DNA of 64,000 nt, from positions 856,379 to 920,378 of the forward strand of contig NC_090614.1 of NCBI RefSeq assembly GCF_004359215.1, in the 5' to 3' direction. This stretch comes from Bremia lactucae (taxonomy: Eukaryota > Oomycota > Peronosporomycetes > Peronosporales > Peronosporaceae). Below the pieces are notes generated by a model. It was not told the DNA's origin. It did no database searches and saw only the letters and a program-made list of their open reading frames with translations. The position numbers and the translations under genes were made by a program. Each line of letters starts with the position of its first letter. Within the stretch, counting starts at the first letter, position 1. Positions 32,225 through 43,430 of this stretch are shown here, piece after piece.

Positions 32225-32985
32225 GAAGACCGTCAGGAGTGTCTTTCAATATGCAGCTATACGTGCATCCTAACCAACTTTTGTCGCACACGATTTCAGT
32301 CTTCCGAGATCCTCGAAATCGTCAATTGAAGCAATGGTTTCATATTACTCAAAAACATTTATCGCATCATTGCCGCTTGTTCCTTTTAAATCGTTGCAAT
32401 CGCCTCCTGATGCCTGCGCTGATTTTCTTCTTCTTCTTCACATTGGAGCTTTTTCAACCCGTTCCAACGGCAAACTGGATCCAAAAAGTCCTTTTTATGG
32501 CATGTTGCTCTTGTTCTCCAAATATTACAGCTATTCTCTCGGATTAAGGACACGATTCGTGATATTGTCGGAGCGAGCGAGTCGTAGGAGGAAGAACCTT
32601 GAGTATACAACAGTGCGTTTGCATCGGACGAGCCATGTAACGAAGAAAGATCGATTACCTGTTTAGAATTCGACCTTGAAGCGGTCGAATCGGCACCGCC
32701 GTAACGCGAGGATCTGGGGCGTCTTGAAGCAAGAAGAAGCAATCCGAAGCCAATCTGCACGACGTCACTTACATCTTCGGGAGACGTTGATGCGGCCCGA
32801 GTGGCTCTTGCGAGGTGTCACCGTGTCTTTCGCTGGAGTCGTGTGTTTAAGTACTGACCTTTAGCTCATCGGCCGAGCTCGAACTGGGGTCAAGTACTGA
32901 CTCGTAAGTCATCGTCAAGCCGAAACGTTCAAGGCAATTACCTCTCAGAACTTATGTTTTAGCTTAAGTGTAAGAACCTGACGAA
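32225..32985 (-). repeat. Segment X, copy 2
   Basis: Reverse complement of 26632-27430 with few differences; both carry the same Ser-rich frame with EEEENQRRHQEAIATI. The outer boundary is again GTGTAAGAACCTGACGAACG, which is gypsy RT sequence. Confidence 0.6.
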
Positions 32986-35350
32986 CGTGAGTTGTATGAG
33001 CTACCACGTCCGACTTTCCGTCCATAGCCCGGCTATGGACGAATCTATCTCATAAAATCTCGGTGCAAATTCTTGCACCGGTCTCAACAAATTCGTTACG
33101 CATCATTTAAATGTCGCAGGGGCGTCACTCAGCCCTGTCGCACTACTAAGCCCCTGTGGCATTACTAGCCATTCCCAGAGCATCCCACTGAGAGTGTTCA
33201 CTGCTCTGTAGGGGATGTCCTGTTCACGCTTAAGGATCTCATAAAATCCATCCATTAGATCTATAGACAACAAATGGTACTCTTGGACATACCTTTATCA
33301 TTACGTCTTTCTTAGGTATCGGCGTTTAGCCGGTACCGTTGCAGCATTCAGTTTATTGAAAGCATGACCTATCCGCCACCATCCTGTGGCCTTTCGCACG
33401 CAGAAGGTCGGAGAGCTATGTGGGGAGGTTAACGCCTTTCAAATGGCCCGCTTTTAATCGATCGATAAAGAATTTATCGATCGCAAGTACATGTTCACGA
33501 TGCAGCGACCACTGACACAGTACTTCGAGGCCGATTTGGCCCGATCTCATGTCAGGTGCCTTATATCCTTAGGCAACTCGCTTGGAACTAAATTCAATCA
33601 ATTTTTTGTAGAAAGGATTTGTCTTTAGTGACTCCTTGAATTAAGGAGTATATCTCTCAATCCGAGTCTTCACATCGAGGACACATTTTCCATCGATGAG
33701 CTGCTGAGAGCCCGTTTGTTCTCTGCAAAAATTACTGCTGACCAGATATCGGCTACAACGTCCTCTGTGACGAGTACGCAGATCTGTTTGATTTTACCAC
33801 TATGCAGATCTCTCAAGAGCCGCTTGGGTTCGATGTTTAGTAATTAAGTAATCTCCGAGTTTAGTATCGGAGATGCATTCATATCAAGAGTATAAGCGCC
33901 TACTCTTGATCCGTCACTAACCAAAAATTTACTGACTTGGTTTCTTCTTGGGCTTTTTTCACAGGCTGCCAAAGGACTGTTCCGCCGGGATGCTGAAAAT
34001 AAGCACTTAAGCATTAACTATTCGAGAAGATTTCTCTCAAGAACGTTGGGACTTATTCCCTCAACGTCTTCCGGCTATGATCACGCTATCACATTCGGGT
34101 CCTACTTAGACATTCTACTCGATCTAGGATCATCATGTTGCCCATTTGAGGCAACCGGTATCCACCTTGAATGTCGCCCGCTAGGCGTACATTCATGTTT
34201 CAATCCACTCAAATTATACAAGTAATGGACCTTCGGCGCTGCCTATGCATTCGCACAGCCGCTGAAAGCTGACTCCACAGTGTGATAAGTCATCACACTG
34301 TGATGTTATGCTGTTATATTAACGACCGTACCACAAGTGAGTCCATCGCTCTCACTCGTAGTACATAGTTTTTTTTATAGGAATAATATATTTTTAAAGT
34401 TATATCTGCACGCTTGTTGACGCTCCAAACGTTCATCAGATGGCCATCTGATGAACAAGTGACAGGCATCTTTATGGATCGATGCTGCCAGCTAATTCTT
34501 GGCTCATATTTTCTGAGCCAAGGTAAACGTAAGATGACTTCAAATTCGTCATCCAAATCCAGTACGATGAAATCATCGTCATACTGTAAATCTCTTAACG
34601 TGTAGTAAAATTTCACTATTCGTTTCATTACTGTTATCGATGCGCCTGTCGCTAGACGCACCGTCATCCTTGTTGGAGGGATGTCGCGCTCAACATATTT
34701 GAGCCTACGACCCTCTGGCGACTGGCGACGAATAAAGTCATTCGACGCTCCACAGTCCACTAGGGCTTTAAGTGACAAATCATGTGTCAATTGTAACTTC
34801 AAGGTGATGAGTGATACCTCATCGCCAGGTGCAAAGACACATATTAACTGTGTGTCTGGGGCAACTTTAGTCAAGAAATTTGCAAATTCTTTTGAGGTTG
34901 CTGGATCAGTACGGCGTTGCGCCCCTACTGCATCAAACCGTTTTTTGACGGTCCGCCTTGCTGTTGCGATATCGCAACAACGTCAGGCCCGCGACCGTTG
35001 CCCTTTCTGGCATTAGGTCCATAAGTCGGTTGAGTATTCCTCGGTACTGGGCGTGGTCCACTGCACTCATGAGCGTAGTGACCTAACTTTAGACAGCAAT
35101 TGAATATCTGCAATTACTAATTGTTCGAAAAGCGAAAATTTTCGCTTTCAACGTAGGAGAGGTCCAAAGGTTCTGGACTTTAAGGTCTTTTCGTCTTGGA
35201 GGACGATACGATGACGAACTAGCTTGAGCCTGTCTGAATCTTAAGTCCTTCTTTTCCGCAACGGATATTGCTTCTTCAAGCGTATTCAGTTATAAGCGGA
35301 ACAGGTGAATCTTTACGGGGCCATCGGTAAGAACTTGCAAGAACACCGTA
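32986..35350 (-). pseudogene. Gypsy family A RT-protease-gag fragment
   Basis: From right to left: gag remnant (35150-35350), zinc knuckle CCLKLGHYAHECSGPRP (35030-35113), retropepsin with LVDCGASNDFIRRQ, the D-G-A catalytic triad kept (34314-34874, a 186-residue open stretch), linker, and RT start to RT middle (33000-33600) with stops. Truncated at 35350 against a family A LTR fragment. Confidence 0.8.
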
Positions 35351-35732
35351 GTGCGAGTGGTGCCTCACGTCACCTCACGTACACTAGTACGTGGAGAGGA
35401 AATCTTCTCTTTAAAACACTTGCTTTTAAGAAGGTTAAATGAAAACTGTATTATTACAATTAAGTTCTTCTTGTCTATCTACTTAATACAAAATTAATTA
35501 TAAACTAATACAAAATATGTACTTAAAGTCTTATCTGTCTTTCTCTTTGCACGCGTCCGGCGCTGACTGAACCGCGGAGAAAGTAGATATAATGGTCTAT
35601 TTCTACCAATGGATAAGCTTTTAGAATATTATCATGTAAAGTAATATTCTCCAAATATTCTCTACCTTTTAGATAATGTATTAATTAACAACCTTTAAGT
35701 ATTAATTTCATGTAATGATACACCTCGTTACA
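35351..35732 (-). repeat. Gypsy family A LTR, truncated
   Basis: Minus-oriented LTR lacking its last ~60 bp; ends at 35732 with CTCGTTACA. Directly joins the broken gag at 35350, so the PBS and gag start were lost in a deletion. Confidence 0.75.
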
Positions 35733-36025
35733 TTTAAGGTTGAATCAACCTCGCCAATTGTTTCAAGACACGATTATGCGGTGCGCAAGTAGGCTGTCAA
35801 ATACATTAGTATGAAGCTTGAAAATGGACTTAAAGTCGGAATTATAAACCGGAAAGCGAGGTGTATTTTAAAATTTTCTCGATCGTAACGTTAGCTTTTT
35901 CTACCATTATCTATTTCCTATCGATCAATGCGCCCTCTGTCACACATATGTGGACCACCATAAAATGGATGACGTCACAGTCTGGCAGAACTCCGCTGGT
36001 GTATCCAAGCAAAAGCTTCCAAATG
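35733..36025 (-). repeat. Copia-associated 3' repeat block, reverse copy
   Basis: Contains AAGGTTGAATCAACCT (also at 14670), the CACATATGTGG block and one unit of the 18-bp repeat near 35970. Equivalent to 14336-14700 in reverse. Confidence 0.5.
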
Positions 36026-36236
36026 GTTGGCTTTTTATCGTTGCCGGTTATCGAACCGCTGACCCATGGGTTATAACTGCCATGCCTACCATGCTGAGCT
36101 ACAGCGCATGATGTGTTCACACACTATTTCTCCAAAGTTATCTTACCATAAGATCCGTTTTTTTCACGCATATATTCCCCTATACATGCATAAGCGTAAA
36201 GCGCAACACTTCCGATGAACACATCACTTTCCAACA
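36026..36236 (-). repeat. Copia 3' LTR of element II, with tRNA-like module
   Basis: Minus-oriented, starting TGTTGGAAAGTGATGTG at 36236. The tRNA-like module (36039-36107, minus) keeps GTAGCTCAGCATGG and GGTTCGATAACC, so both boxes are recognisable. Confidence 0.65.
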
Positions 36237-36263
36237 ATCTCCCTTGATGTGCACTCGTAAGTG

Positions 36264-36747
36264 TTAGCCCTTGAGCCAGCGTGCCGAGTCCCATGAAAAA
36301 CTTAGTATGCTTGTCTCTTGGAAGAGCATTGGTCGCTTGTACTCCAGTAAAATTACCACATTTGCCACTTTCTCACGCAAAAAATGCAATTTGATGTCGA
36401 TATGCTTCGTGAGCGAATGGTAGACAAAATTCTTGGCCAGCGCAATACATCCTTGATTGTCTTGAAAAATCGTCGTCGCCGTATCCGTCTTGTACCCCAA
36501 GTCCTTCATCAAGTTTCGAAGGCAGACTGCCTCTTGAGTTGCGCTGGACAAACTCATGATCTCTGCTTCCGTGCTTGATGTCGCAACGGTCGGATAGCAC
36601 TTGAATTTCCGTGAGATCGTTCCGCCGTTCAAAAATATCGCGTATCTTGTCTTTAAACGCCGCGTATCTAAGTCGCCTGGCCAGTTTGTATCCGCAAATC
36701 CAATGAACTCTCCCTTGTTACGCCGCTGATTACAATAGTGTTATCTT
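36264..36747 (-). pseudogene. Copia RNase H end, duplicate copy 1
   Basis: Minus frame with MNGGTISRKFKCYPTVATSS, LSSATQEAVCLRNLMKDL, IFQDNQGCIALAKN and KHIDIKLHFLREKV. It repeats 37049-37567 almost exactly apart from a ~40-bp deletion near 36330, and ends at the N at 36748. Confidence 0.8.
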
Positions 36748-36748
36748 N

Positions 36749-37012
36749 AAGGTATGAGGCTGTCGCTAAGACACTTGTGAGGACAGAACAAGTCGAGTCA
36801 CTTTCGAAAACAATCCGCACAAATCTCGAGGGCAATTTTAAGGTCAGACCATTTGTCGTTTTGGAAAACTCGTCTGGGACGGGAAAGACGCAAATGGTAT
36901 TCAACTTGGACGCCACTGAAAAATTTGATGTTTTTTACGTTTGGTGTGCGGAGATAGGTGATAGTATACAACAAGACATCTGTGAAGCGTATATATCACG
37001 TGCTTTAACTTT
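36749..37012 (+). pseudogene. CRN NTPase fragment from a paralogue
   Basis: Plus-strand frame RYEAVAKTLVRTEQVESLSK, then VVLENSSGTGKTQMVFNLDA, then FYVWCAEIGDSIQQDICEAY, matching residues 143-223 of the CRN at 15824-18217 with about ten substitutions; it is therefore from a related gene, not a recent copy of that one. The P-loop is intact. It has no leader and no C-terminus. Bounded by the N at 36748 and by the first bases of a copia LTR (TTTTCCAACA). Confidence 0.85.
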
Positions 37013-37570
37013 CGATTTTCCAACAATCTCCCTTGATGTGCACTCGTAAGTGTTAGCCCTTGAGCCACCGTGCCGAGTCCCATAAAAAACTTAGTATGCT
37101 TGTCTCTTGGAAGAGCGTTGGTCAACCCGTCCGCGAATATTTCTATCATCGGCTTGTACTCCAGTAAAATTACCACATTTGCCACTTTCTCACGCAAAAA
37201 ATGCATATTGATGTCGATATGCTTCGTGAGCGAATGGTAGACAAAATTCTTAGCCAGCGCAATACATCCTTGATTGTCTTGAAAAATCGTCGTCGCCGTA
37301 TCCTTCTTGTACTCCAAGTCCTTCATCAAGTTTCGAAGGCAGACTGCCTCTTGAGTTGCGCTGGACAAACTCATGATCTCTGCTTCCGTGCTTGATGTCG
37401 CAACGGTCGGATAGCACTTGAATTTCCGTGAGATCGTTCCGCCGTTCAAGAATATCGCGTATCTTGTCTTTAAACGCCGCGTATCTAAGTCGCCTGACCA
37501 GTTTGTATCCGCAAATCCAATGAGCTCTCCCTTGTTACGCCGCTGATTACAATAGTGTTATCTTGAGCCG
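37013..37570 (-). pseudogene. Copia RNase H end, duplicate copy 2
   Basis: A 182-residue minus frame at 36901-37449 covers RNase H to the copia C-terminus (KPMIEIFADGLTNALPRDKH). It then joins RT at 37570. Only the first ~9 bp of an LTR follow before the CRN fragment. Confidence 0.8.
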
Positions 37571-38530
37571 TTCGCTTGGCCGCTGCCCAATGTGACTATC
37601 CGTAGCGCTCACAAAACCTGACAACTTCACTAACCACATGCGCGATATCTGGTCGTATTCAAGTCGTTATGTACATTAATCCACCCACCAGTTCGCGATT
37701 CTGATATTTTGGTACAAACACTTCCTCTTCAGGAGTCTTCTATAGTTTCGAGTTGTTGTACGCTTCTGTGTGAACGTCCTTGCAATTATCGACTCCGAAC
37801 TTTTGCGAGAGTTGCCTGATGTATGCCTGTTGGTTCGTCTTGATCAAGTGTTCGTTGCGCTTGCGGTGGATCTCAATTCCCAAGCAGTACTTGACATATT
37901 CAAGCTCCTTTATGAGGAACGCTTGCTTAAGCGCTCTTTTATTGTCCGTGGTGTGCTCCTTCGTTTTACCAAACAGCATTAGGTCGTCCACGCAAATAAC
38001 GATGATGCTGTATTCGCCGCTTGACACTCGAATAAAACACACGGACCTGCTGAAGTGCTTTAAAATCCTTAGTGTCGATTTGCTGATTGGTCTGCTATTA
38101 TCACTGTCGCAACGCTTGCTTGGTTTCATACAGCGCTTTCTGCAGCAAACACTTCCTTATCGGATTGTGTTCATCTTCAAAACCGTTTGGTTGGTCCACG
38201 AAAATATCCTCATCAACTTTTCCATACAAGAATGCGGTATCAACGTCGACATCTTCTGCTTTCAAGTCTTCACCTCTGCAACGTCAACATCATATTGATT
38301 GACTCTTTGCGTCCCACTGACGCAAAAGTCTCGACGAAGTTGATCCCAGGTCGCTGCGTAATTCCTTTCGCAACAAATCGTGCCTTGAACTTTGCAATAT
38401 TTCCACTTGGATCGCGCTTGATCCGAACAAGCTCACTTGCACCGTAATGCCTTCTTATCCGCGGCATGTTTATTTGCGTCCACGTTTTGTGTTCGTCACT
38501 TTGTAGTCCGTTTAAGGACCTACGCACGCT
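37571..38530 (-). pseudogene. Copia RT of element II
   Basis: Minus frames with FIRVSSGEYSIIVICVDDLM (YVDD changed to CVDD), LEYVKYCLGIEIHRKRNEHL and INFVETFASVGRKESIN. Near-identical to 41430-42380. A frameshift separates the N-terminal and catalytic parts. Confidence 0.8.
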
Positions 38531-39230
38531 CCATCTAACATGGATAGATTCGATGAAGAAGGAGGGAGCTTTTCAACACCTCAAGAAGGCTACTACGTCA
38601 CGCGTGAAAGTTTACTCATTTGAGTGACCTTAATTGGAGAGTTATCGAACGAATGAGCTCAGTCGTAGGCTTCACAATGAATCAATATACATACGTTTGT
38701 TAAGTGATTGCATCGCGCTCTTCATCGCTTCCAGCCACTGTTTCTTGTTTTTACTCATCGTCACTTCATCGTAGATCGAAGCTTGTTTTCCATCATCATC
38801 TGCAACAAAGCAATAAAACGAGTCGTCTTCTCCTTCCAGGTCGTCCATATTTAATTGGCACGGCGGTGGTTGGGGAACACTAGTTCGTAGCGCACCAAAG
38901 CGTTTCTTTCAAAACTGGTCGCACAATCAGCTGTTCTTCGCCGTCTCTCCCGGGTGGGCTTGATGCTCGAGTAGGAACCTGACCTTGAACGCTGGACTAG
39001 CTTTATTGGCTACCACGAATCTGGTCACGACAAGCTCGAAGTGGCGGAGTCGGAAGTCTTTCATCATTTGCTGGGACCTCCACACCATTGTTGTCAAGTG
39101 TCAACGTCTTCGAATTCTCTTCGTCTTCAATGATTTGAACAATTATCTCGTTTTCTCTCTCATTCCCGAAGAGATCGGATGCTCAGCAAATATCACGTTT
39201 ATTGAAACCAAAGGTTTAGCCATCATCCGC
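38531..39230 (-). other. Copia integrase-RT linker of element II
   Basis: Acidic linker with fragments resembling 28000-28400 and the reverse of 31250-31700. No separate gene. Near-identical to 42380-42770 in its first part. Confidence 0.5.
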
Positions 39231-40440
39231 GTTAAGTAGTCCGTACGCCTTGTTATCCTTTGCGTAGCAAGAAAATAACACGTCACACCCGAATCGTCCA
39301 GTTTCTTTCTTTGATCCTTCGTTAAGTGCGCGGAGGATCGCCAACCAAAAACACGCGCATATGATCGCTGCGCGGCTTTCGCTTAAACAACGGCTTGACT
39401 TCTTGTTCGACGACTTCGGAACCACGTTTTGAATGTCAGCCGCTGTCATTAACGATTTGCATCAGTAGAACTTGTCGAGACCGCTGTCGTTATGCGTTTA
39501 GCGTGTCATCTCTACCAGAGTTCGATTCATGCGCTAAGCTATGCCGTTCTGTTCAGGATTGAAGGAACAATGAACTCTTGCTTGATAAACGGTTCCTCGC
39601 AGCAGCTATTCATTTCCGTGTTTCGTGCTCGCCACCGATGTCACTTTGAATGGCCTTGATCTTAGTCCCAAATGCTATTTTGACCTCCTAATATAACCTT
39701 CCGAACGCGTTCACGACTTCACTCTTCTTTCGCAACGGGTAAATTTTCACGTATCAGCTCTTCATCATGATGCAGCTCGCAATGTACTTGAAGCCGGATC
39801 TTGAAGCTGGAGTGATTGGCCCACGCACAGCAGAGCACACGATACCGTCAAAAACGTGCAATCTTGTCTTCCTCACACACCTTAATTGACTTGCGCACTT
39901 CCTTGACTGTCGCGCATACGTCACACAAGACGTCAGTTTTCATTTCCGCGCCTTGATCCTTTCGTTCTTGATCATAGCGTTTATTGACCGGTAAGATGCG
40001 TGACCCTGTCTTCTGTGCCATTGCTCGCTCTCACACGCGGCTACGTGGCACTCCGCATCAACATTAACGTTGAGGTACATCATAAAGCCCTGTTTTCTTC
40101 CAGTAGCAACTATAATCCCGCCCCGCTGCACGACGCACTCGTTGCGCGTGATCTCGATTGTCATTCCTCGCGCTGATGCAGTCTATAGCGAAAACAATTT
40201 TCTTGAAAGATCTTTAACATGGATAGTGTTTCCGTGGCGAGTATCGATCCACGCGTGCCCGGTTCAAATCATAGTTTCGCTGTTCCATGGCCAATGACCT
40301 TGAGCTTTCCATCACTCTTCGCGCTTGATATACTGCGTGCCTGACGCACTCCTTGATCTCCACAAAACTTTCTCGGTCCCTGCACATATGTGCAGATGTG
40401 CCGCTGTCCATACCCAGCAGCCGGTAAAGGACCCTTCACT
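39231..40440 (-). pseudogene. Copia protease, GAG-pre-integrase and integrase of element II
   Basis: Protease start MDSGTSAHMCRDRESFVEI (40214-40411), the DSG active site of copia retropepsins; GAG-pre-integrase with ITRNECVVQRGGIIVATG and WHRRQGHASYRSINAMI, HHCC-type (39940-40164); integrase pieces with MTAADIQNVVPKSSNKK (39410-39449) and further remnants. Frameshifts separate the parts. Confidence 0.8.
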
Positions 40441-40640
40441 CGCGTTAAATGCGATGTTTAAATGGTCGTGTTCCCCTTCTTCGCCAAGTACAGCTTGAGT
40501 TTGACAGCACTTCATTTTATCTCATCTGGAGTTTTAGCTTGAAAAGCCTTCTTTGAGTCCTCCACTAACTTCTTTCTGTCGATATTGACAGGTGTATGCT
40601 TCTCTCTCCGACTAAGGCATATAAGAGCTTCACCATTTGA
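40441..40640 (-). pseudogene. CRN leader fragment fused to copia (second copy)
   Basis: Minus strand from ATG at about 40637: MVKLLYALVGERSIH, then a one-base deletion; the next frame continues the CRN leader, a stop (TGA) follows, then KLKLYLAKKG in a third segment, and the copia protease region. The LYLAK motif is thus recognisable but the frame is broken. The junction to copia equals that of element I at about 11600-11640. Confidence 0.8.
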
Positions 40641-40719
40641 GTTTTGTTTTCCTCTTTGAATTAGAAACTCTAAACGCAGCAAGAGTAGAGAGCCTTATTC
40701 CTAAAAGCTGTAACGATAC

Positions 40720-40926
40720 TAGTGAATGAAAAACGGGTATCGAAATGGTGACCTATGAGATAGCACTGCCATGCCTTACCCGACATAGCTACAGCGCATG
40801 ATTGTTCTACAAAGTATTTCTCCGTTGTATTCTTACAATAAGATCCCTTCCTCTCATGTTTATATTTCCCTATACATGCATATGCATAAAGCGCAACACT
40901 TTCGATGAACACATTACTTTTCAACA
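40720..40926 (-). repeat. Copia LTR shared by elements II and III
   Basis: Starts TGTTGAAAAGTAATGTG at 40926, with TATAGGGAAATATAAA and a tRNA-like module (A-box altered to TAGCTATGTCGG). On its right side lies the 3' end of element III, on its left the CRN leader of element II, so one LTR serves both. Confidence 0.7.
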
Positions 40927-42785
40927 CTCTCCCTAGATATGCACTCTAAGCTTATGCCCTTATTCTGCCTGCTAATTCCCATGATAAGCTTGCTGTGTTT
41001 GTCTTGTACTTTAGCGCAATTACCTCACTTGACACCTTCTCACGCAAGAAATGCAACTTGATATCGATATGCTTCGTAGGCGAATGGTAGACAAGATTCC
41101 TTAACAGCGCAATATATTCGTGATCGTCTTCAAAAATCGTCGTTGCCGTATCCTTCTTGTATTCCATGTCCTTCATCAAATTTCGAAGCCAGGCTGCCTA
41201 TGAGTTGCGCTGTACAAACTCATGTACTCTGCTTCCGTGCTAAATGTCGAAACGATCGGCTGGCACTTGAAGTTCCGTGAGATCGTTCCGCCGTTCAAGG
41301 ATATCGCGTATCCTGTCGTTAAACGCCGCGTGTCCAAGTCACCGGCCCAATTCGCATTCGCAAATCCAATGAGCTCTCCCTTGTTACGCCGCTGAATACA
41401 ATAGTGTTATCTTTAGTCGTTCGCTTGGTTGCTGCCCAATGTGACTATCCGTAGCGCTCACAAAACCTGACAACTTCACTAACTACATGCGCGATATCTG
41501 GTCGTGTACATGTCGCTATGTACATTAATCCACCTACCAATTCGCGATTCTGATATTTTGGTACAAACACTTCCTCTTCAGGATTCTTCACTGGTTTCGA
41601 GTTGTTGTCCGGTTCTGTGTGAACGTCCTTGCAATTATCGACTCCGAACTTTTGCGAGAGTTGCCTGATGTATGCCTGTTGGTTCGTCTTGATCAAGTGT
41701 TCGTTGCGCTTGCGGTGGATCTCAATTCCCAAGCAGTACTTGACATATTCAAGCTCCTTTGTGCGGAACGCTTGCATAAGCGCTCTTTTATTGTCCGTGG
41801 TGTGCTCCTTAGTTTTACCAAACAACATTAGGTCGTCCACGCAAATAACGATGATGCTGTATTCGCCGCTTGACACTCGAATAAATACACACGGACCAGC
41901 TGAAGTGCTTTTAAATCCTTGGTGTCGATTTGCTGATTGGTTTGCTGTTCCACTGTCGCACCGCTTGCTTGGTTTCATATAGCGCTTTCTGCAGCAAACA
42001 CTTCCTTCTCGGATTGTGTTCATCTTCAAAACCGTTTGGTTGGTCCACGAAAATATCCTCATCAACTTTTCCATACAAGAATGCGGTATCAACGTCGACA
42101 TCTTCTGCTTTCAAGTCTTCACCTCTGCAACGTCAACATCATATTGATTGACTCTTTGCGTCCCACTGACGCAAAAGTCTCGACGAAGTTGATCCCAGGT
42201 CGCTGCGTAATTCCTTTCGCAACAAATCGTGCCTTGAACTTTGCAATATTTCCACTTGGATCGCGCTTGATCCGAACAAGCTCACTTGCACCGTAATGCC
42301 TTCTTATCCGCGGCATGTTTATTTGCGTCCACGTTTTGTGTTCGTCACTTTGTAGTCCGTTTAAGGACCTACGCACGCTCCATCTAACATGGATATGTTC
42401 GATGAAGAAGGAGGGAGCTTTTCAACACCTCAAGAAGGCTACTACGTCACGCGTGAAAGTTTACTCATTTGAGTGACCTTAATTGGAGAGTTATCGAACG
42501 AATGAGTTCAGTCGTATGGTTCACAATGAGTCAATATACATACGTTTCTTAAGTGATTGCATCGCGCTCTTCATCGCTTCCAGACACTATTTCTTGTTTT
42601 TACTCATCATCACTTCATCGTAGATCAAGGCTTGTTCTCCATCATCATCTGCAACAAAGCAATAAAACGAGTCGTCTTCTCCTTCCAGGTCGTCCATATT
42701 TAATTGGCACGGCGGTGGTTGGGGAACACTTGTTCGTAGCGCACCAAAGCGTTTCTTTCAAAACTGGTCGCACCATCCACTCTCC
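40927..42785 (-). mobile_element. Copia element III, partial (RT and RNase H)
   Basis: RNase H end (40952-41400) and RT (41445-42376) with IVICVDDLMLFGKTKEH, LGIEIHRKRNEHLIKTNQQ, then linker to about 42780, where the order breaks and plus-strand gag begins. The RT stretch of 218 residues is open. 41530-42770 is nearly identical to 37680-38900. Confidence 0.75.
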
Positions 42786-42814
42786 TTCAATCTATTTACA
42801 TAACGTTATTTAAC

Positions 42815-43430
42815 AGGTTAGAGGCCACGAAACAATTCTGGTTTCAAGATTGAGCCTCTAAATGGCTCGAATTACGTGCTATAGAGCTACAACATGAAGA
42901 TGTTCCTCATTTCGAAGGGGTTGTGGGAAGTTGTCTCCGATATAGACGCTTCGAATGCAGTAAAGGAGCACCAAGCCCACGCTGCAATTGCGCTTGATCT
43001 GAGTGACGCTTGGTTGATGCACATTATCGATGCGACGGCGGCGAGAGAGGCTTGGATGAAGCTGGCGAAGTTTCACTGCACACAAGGCATGGCGTATCGA
43101 CTTTGGCTTCGGAGAAGTTTGCCTCATTCAATTATTCACCTTCAAACATCAGTCGTCACGTGACGGAGCTTACAGATCTTGCGATGAAGATGAATAGCGC
43201 TAACTGTGAGCCAAGTGATGAAGACGTATGTGCAATGATGCTGAGAAGCCTGTCTGCAAGCTACGAGAGCTTAGTGCAGGCGTTCCGCATGCCGGCGTCT
43301 TTTTTTAAAATTTTAGCGACCTCGTGAGCAAGATAATTGCTAAGGAATTGCGGCACAAGGACACGATACGTGTAGAAGAGCAACGACTCTTTACACAAGC
43401 AAGATGTACAACAAGCAGCACCCGAAGAAG
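42815..43430 (+). pseudogene. Copia gag (UBN2-type), reversed relative to element III pol
   Basis: Plus strand: MKMFLISKGLWEVVSDIDAS, AAIALDLSDAWLMHIIDAT, AREAWMKLAKFHCTQGMAYR (42894-43163), then in another frame SRHVTELTDLAMKMNSANCE and DEDVCAMMLRSLSASYESLV. This is the usual Ty1/copia gag domain, with one frameshift near 43105. It is the only good gag of this copia group in the window; elements I and II have the CRN leader there instead. It ends at 43430 in a basic tail KKQQERR and joins segment X. Confidence 0.75.

Larger units (their letters stand above)
36237..40926 (-). mobile_element. Copia element II with a CRN leader in place of gag
   Basis: About 4.7 kb on the minus strand between LTRs at 36026-36236 and about 40720-40926. 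In element order: CRN leader (40480-40640), protease, GAG-pre-integrase, integrase, RT, RNase H. The RNase H end is present twice, with a CRN fragment and a single N between. Its 5' LTR also serves as the 3' LTR of element III. Confidence 0.8.

Noticed and set aside
36668..36916. Minus frame across the N at 36748
   Set aside because: Antisense of the CRN fragment joined through an unknown base; not a real protein.
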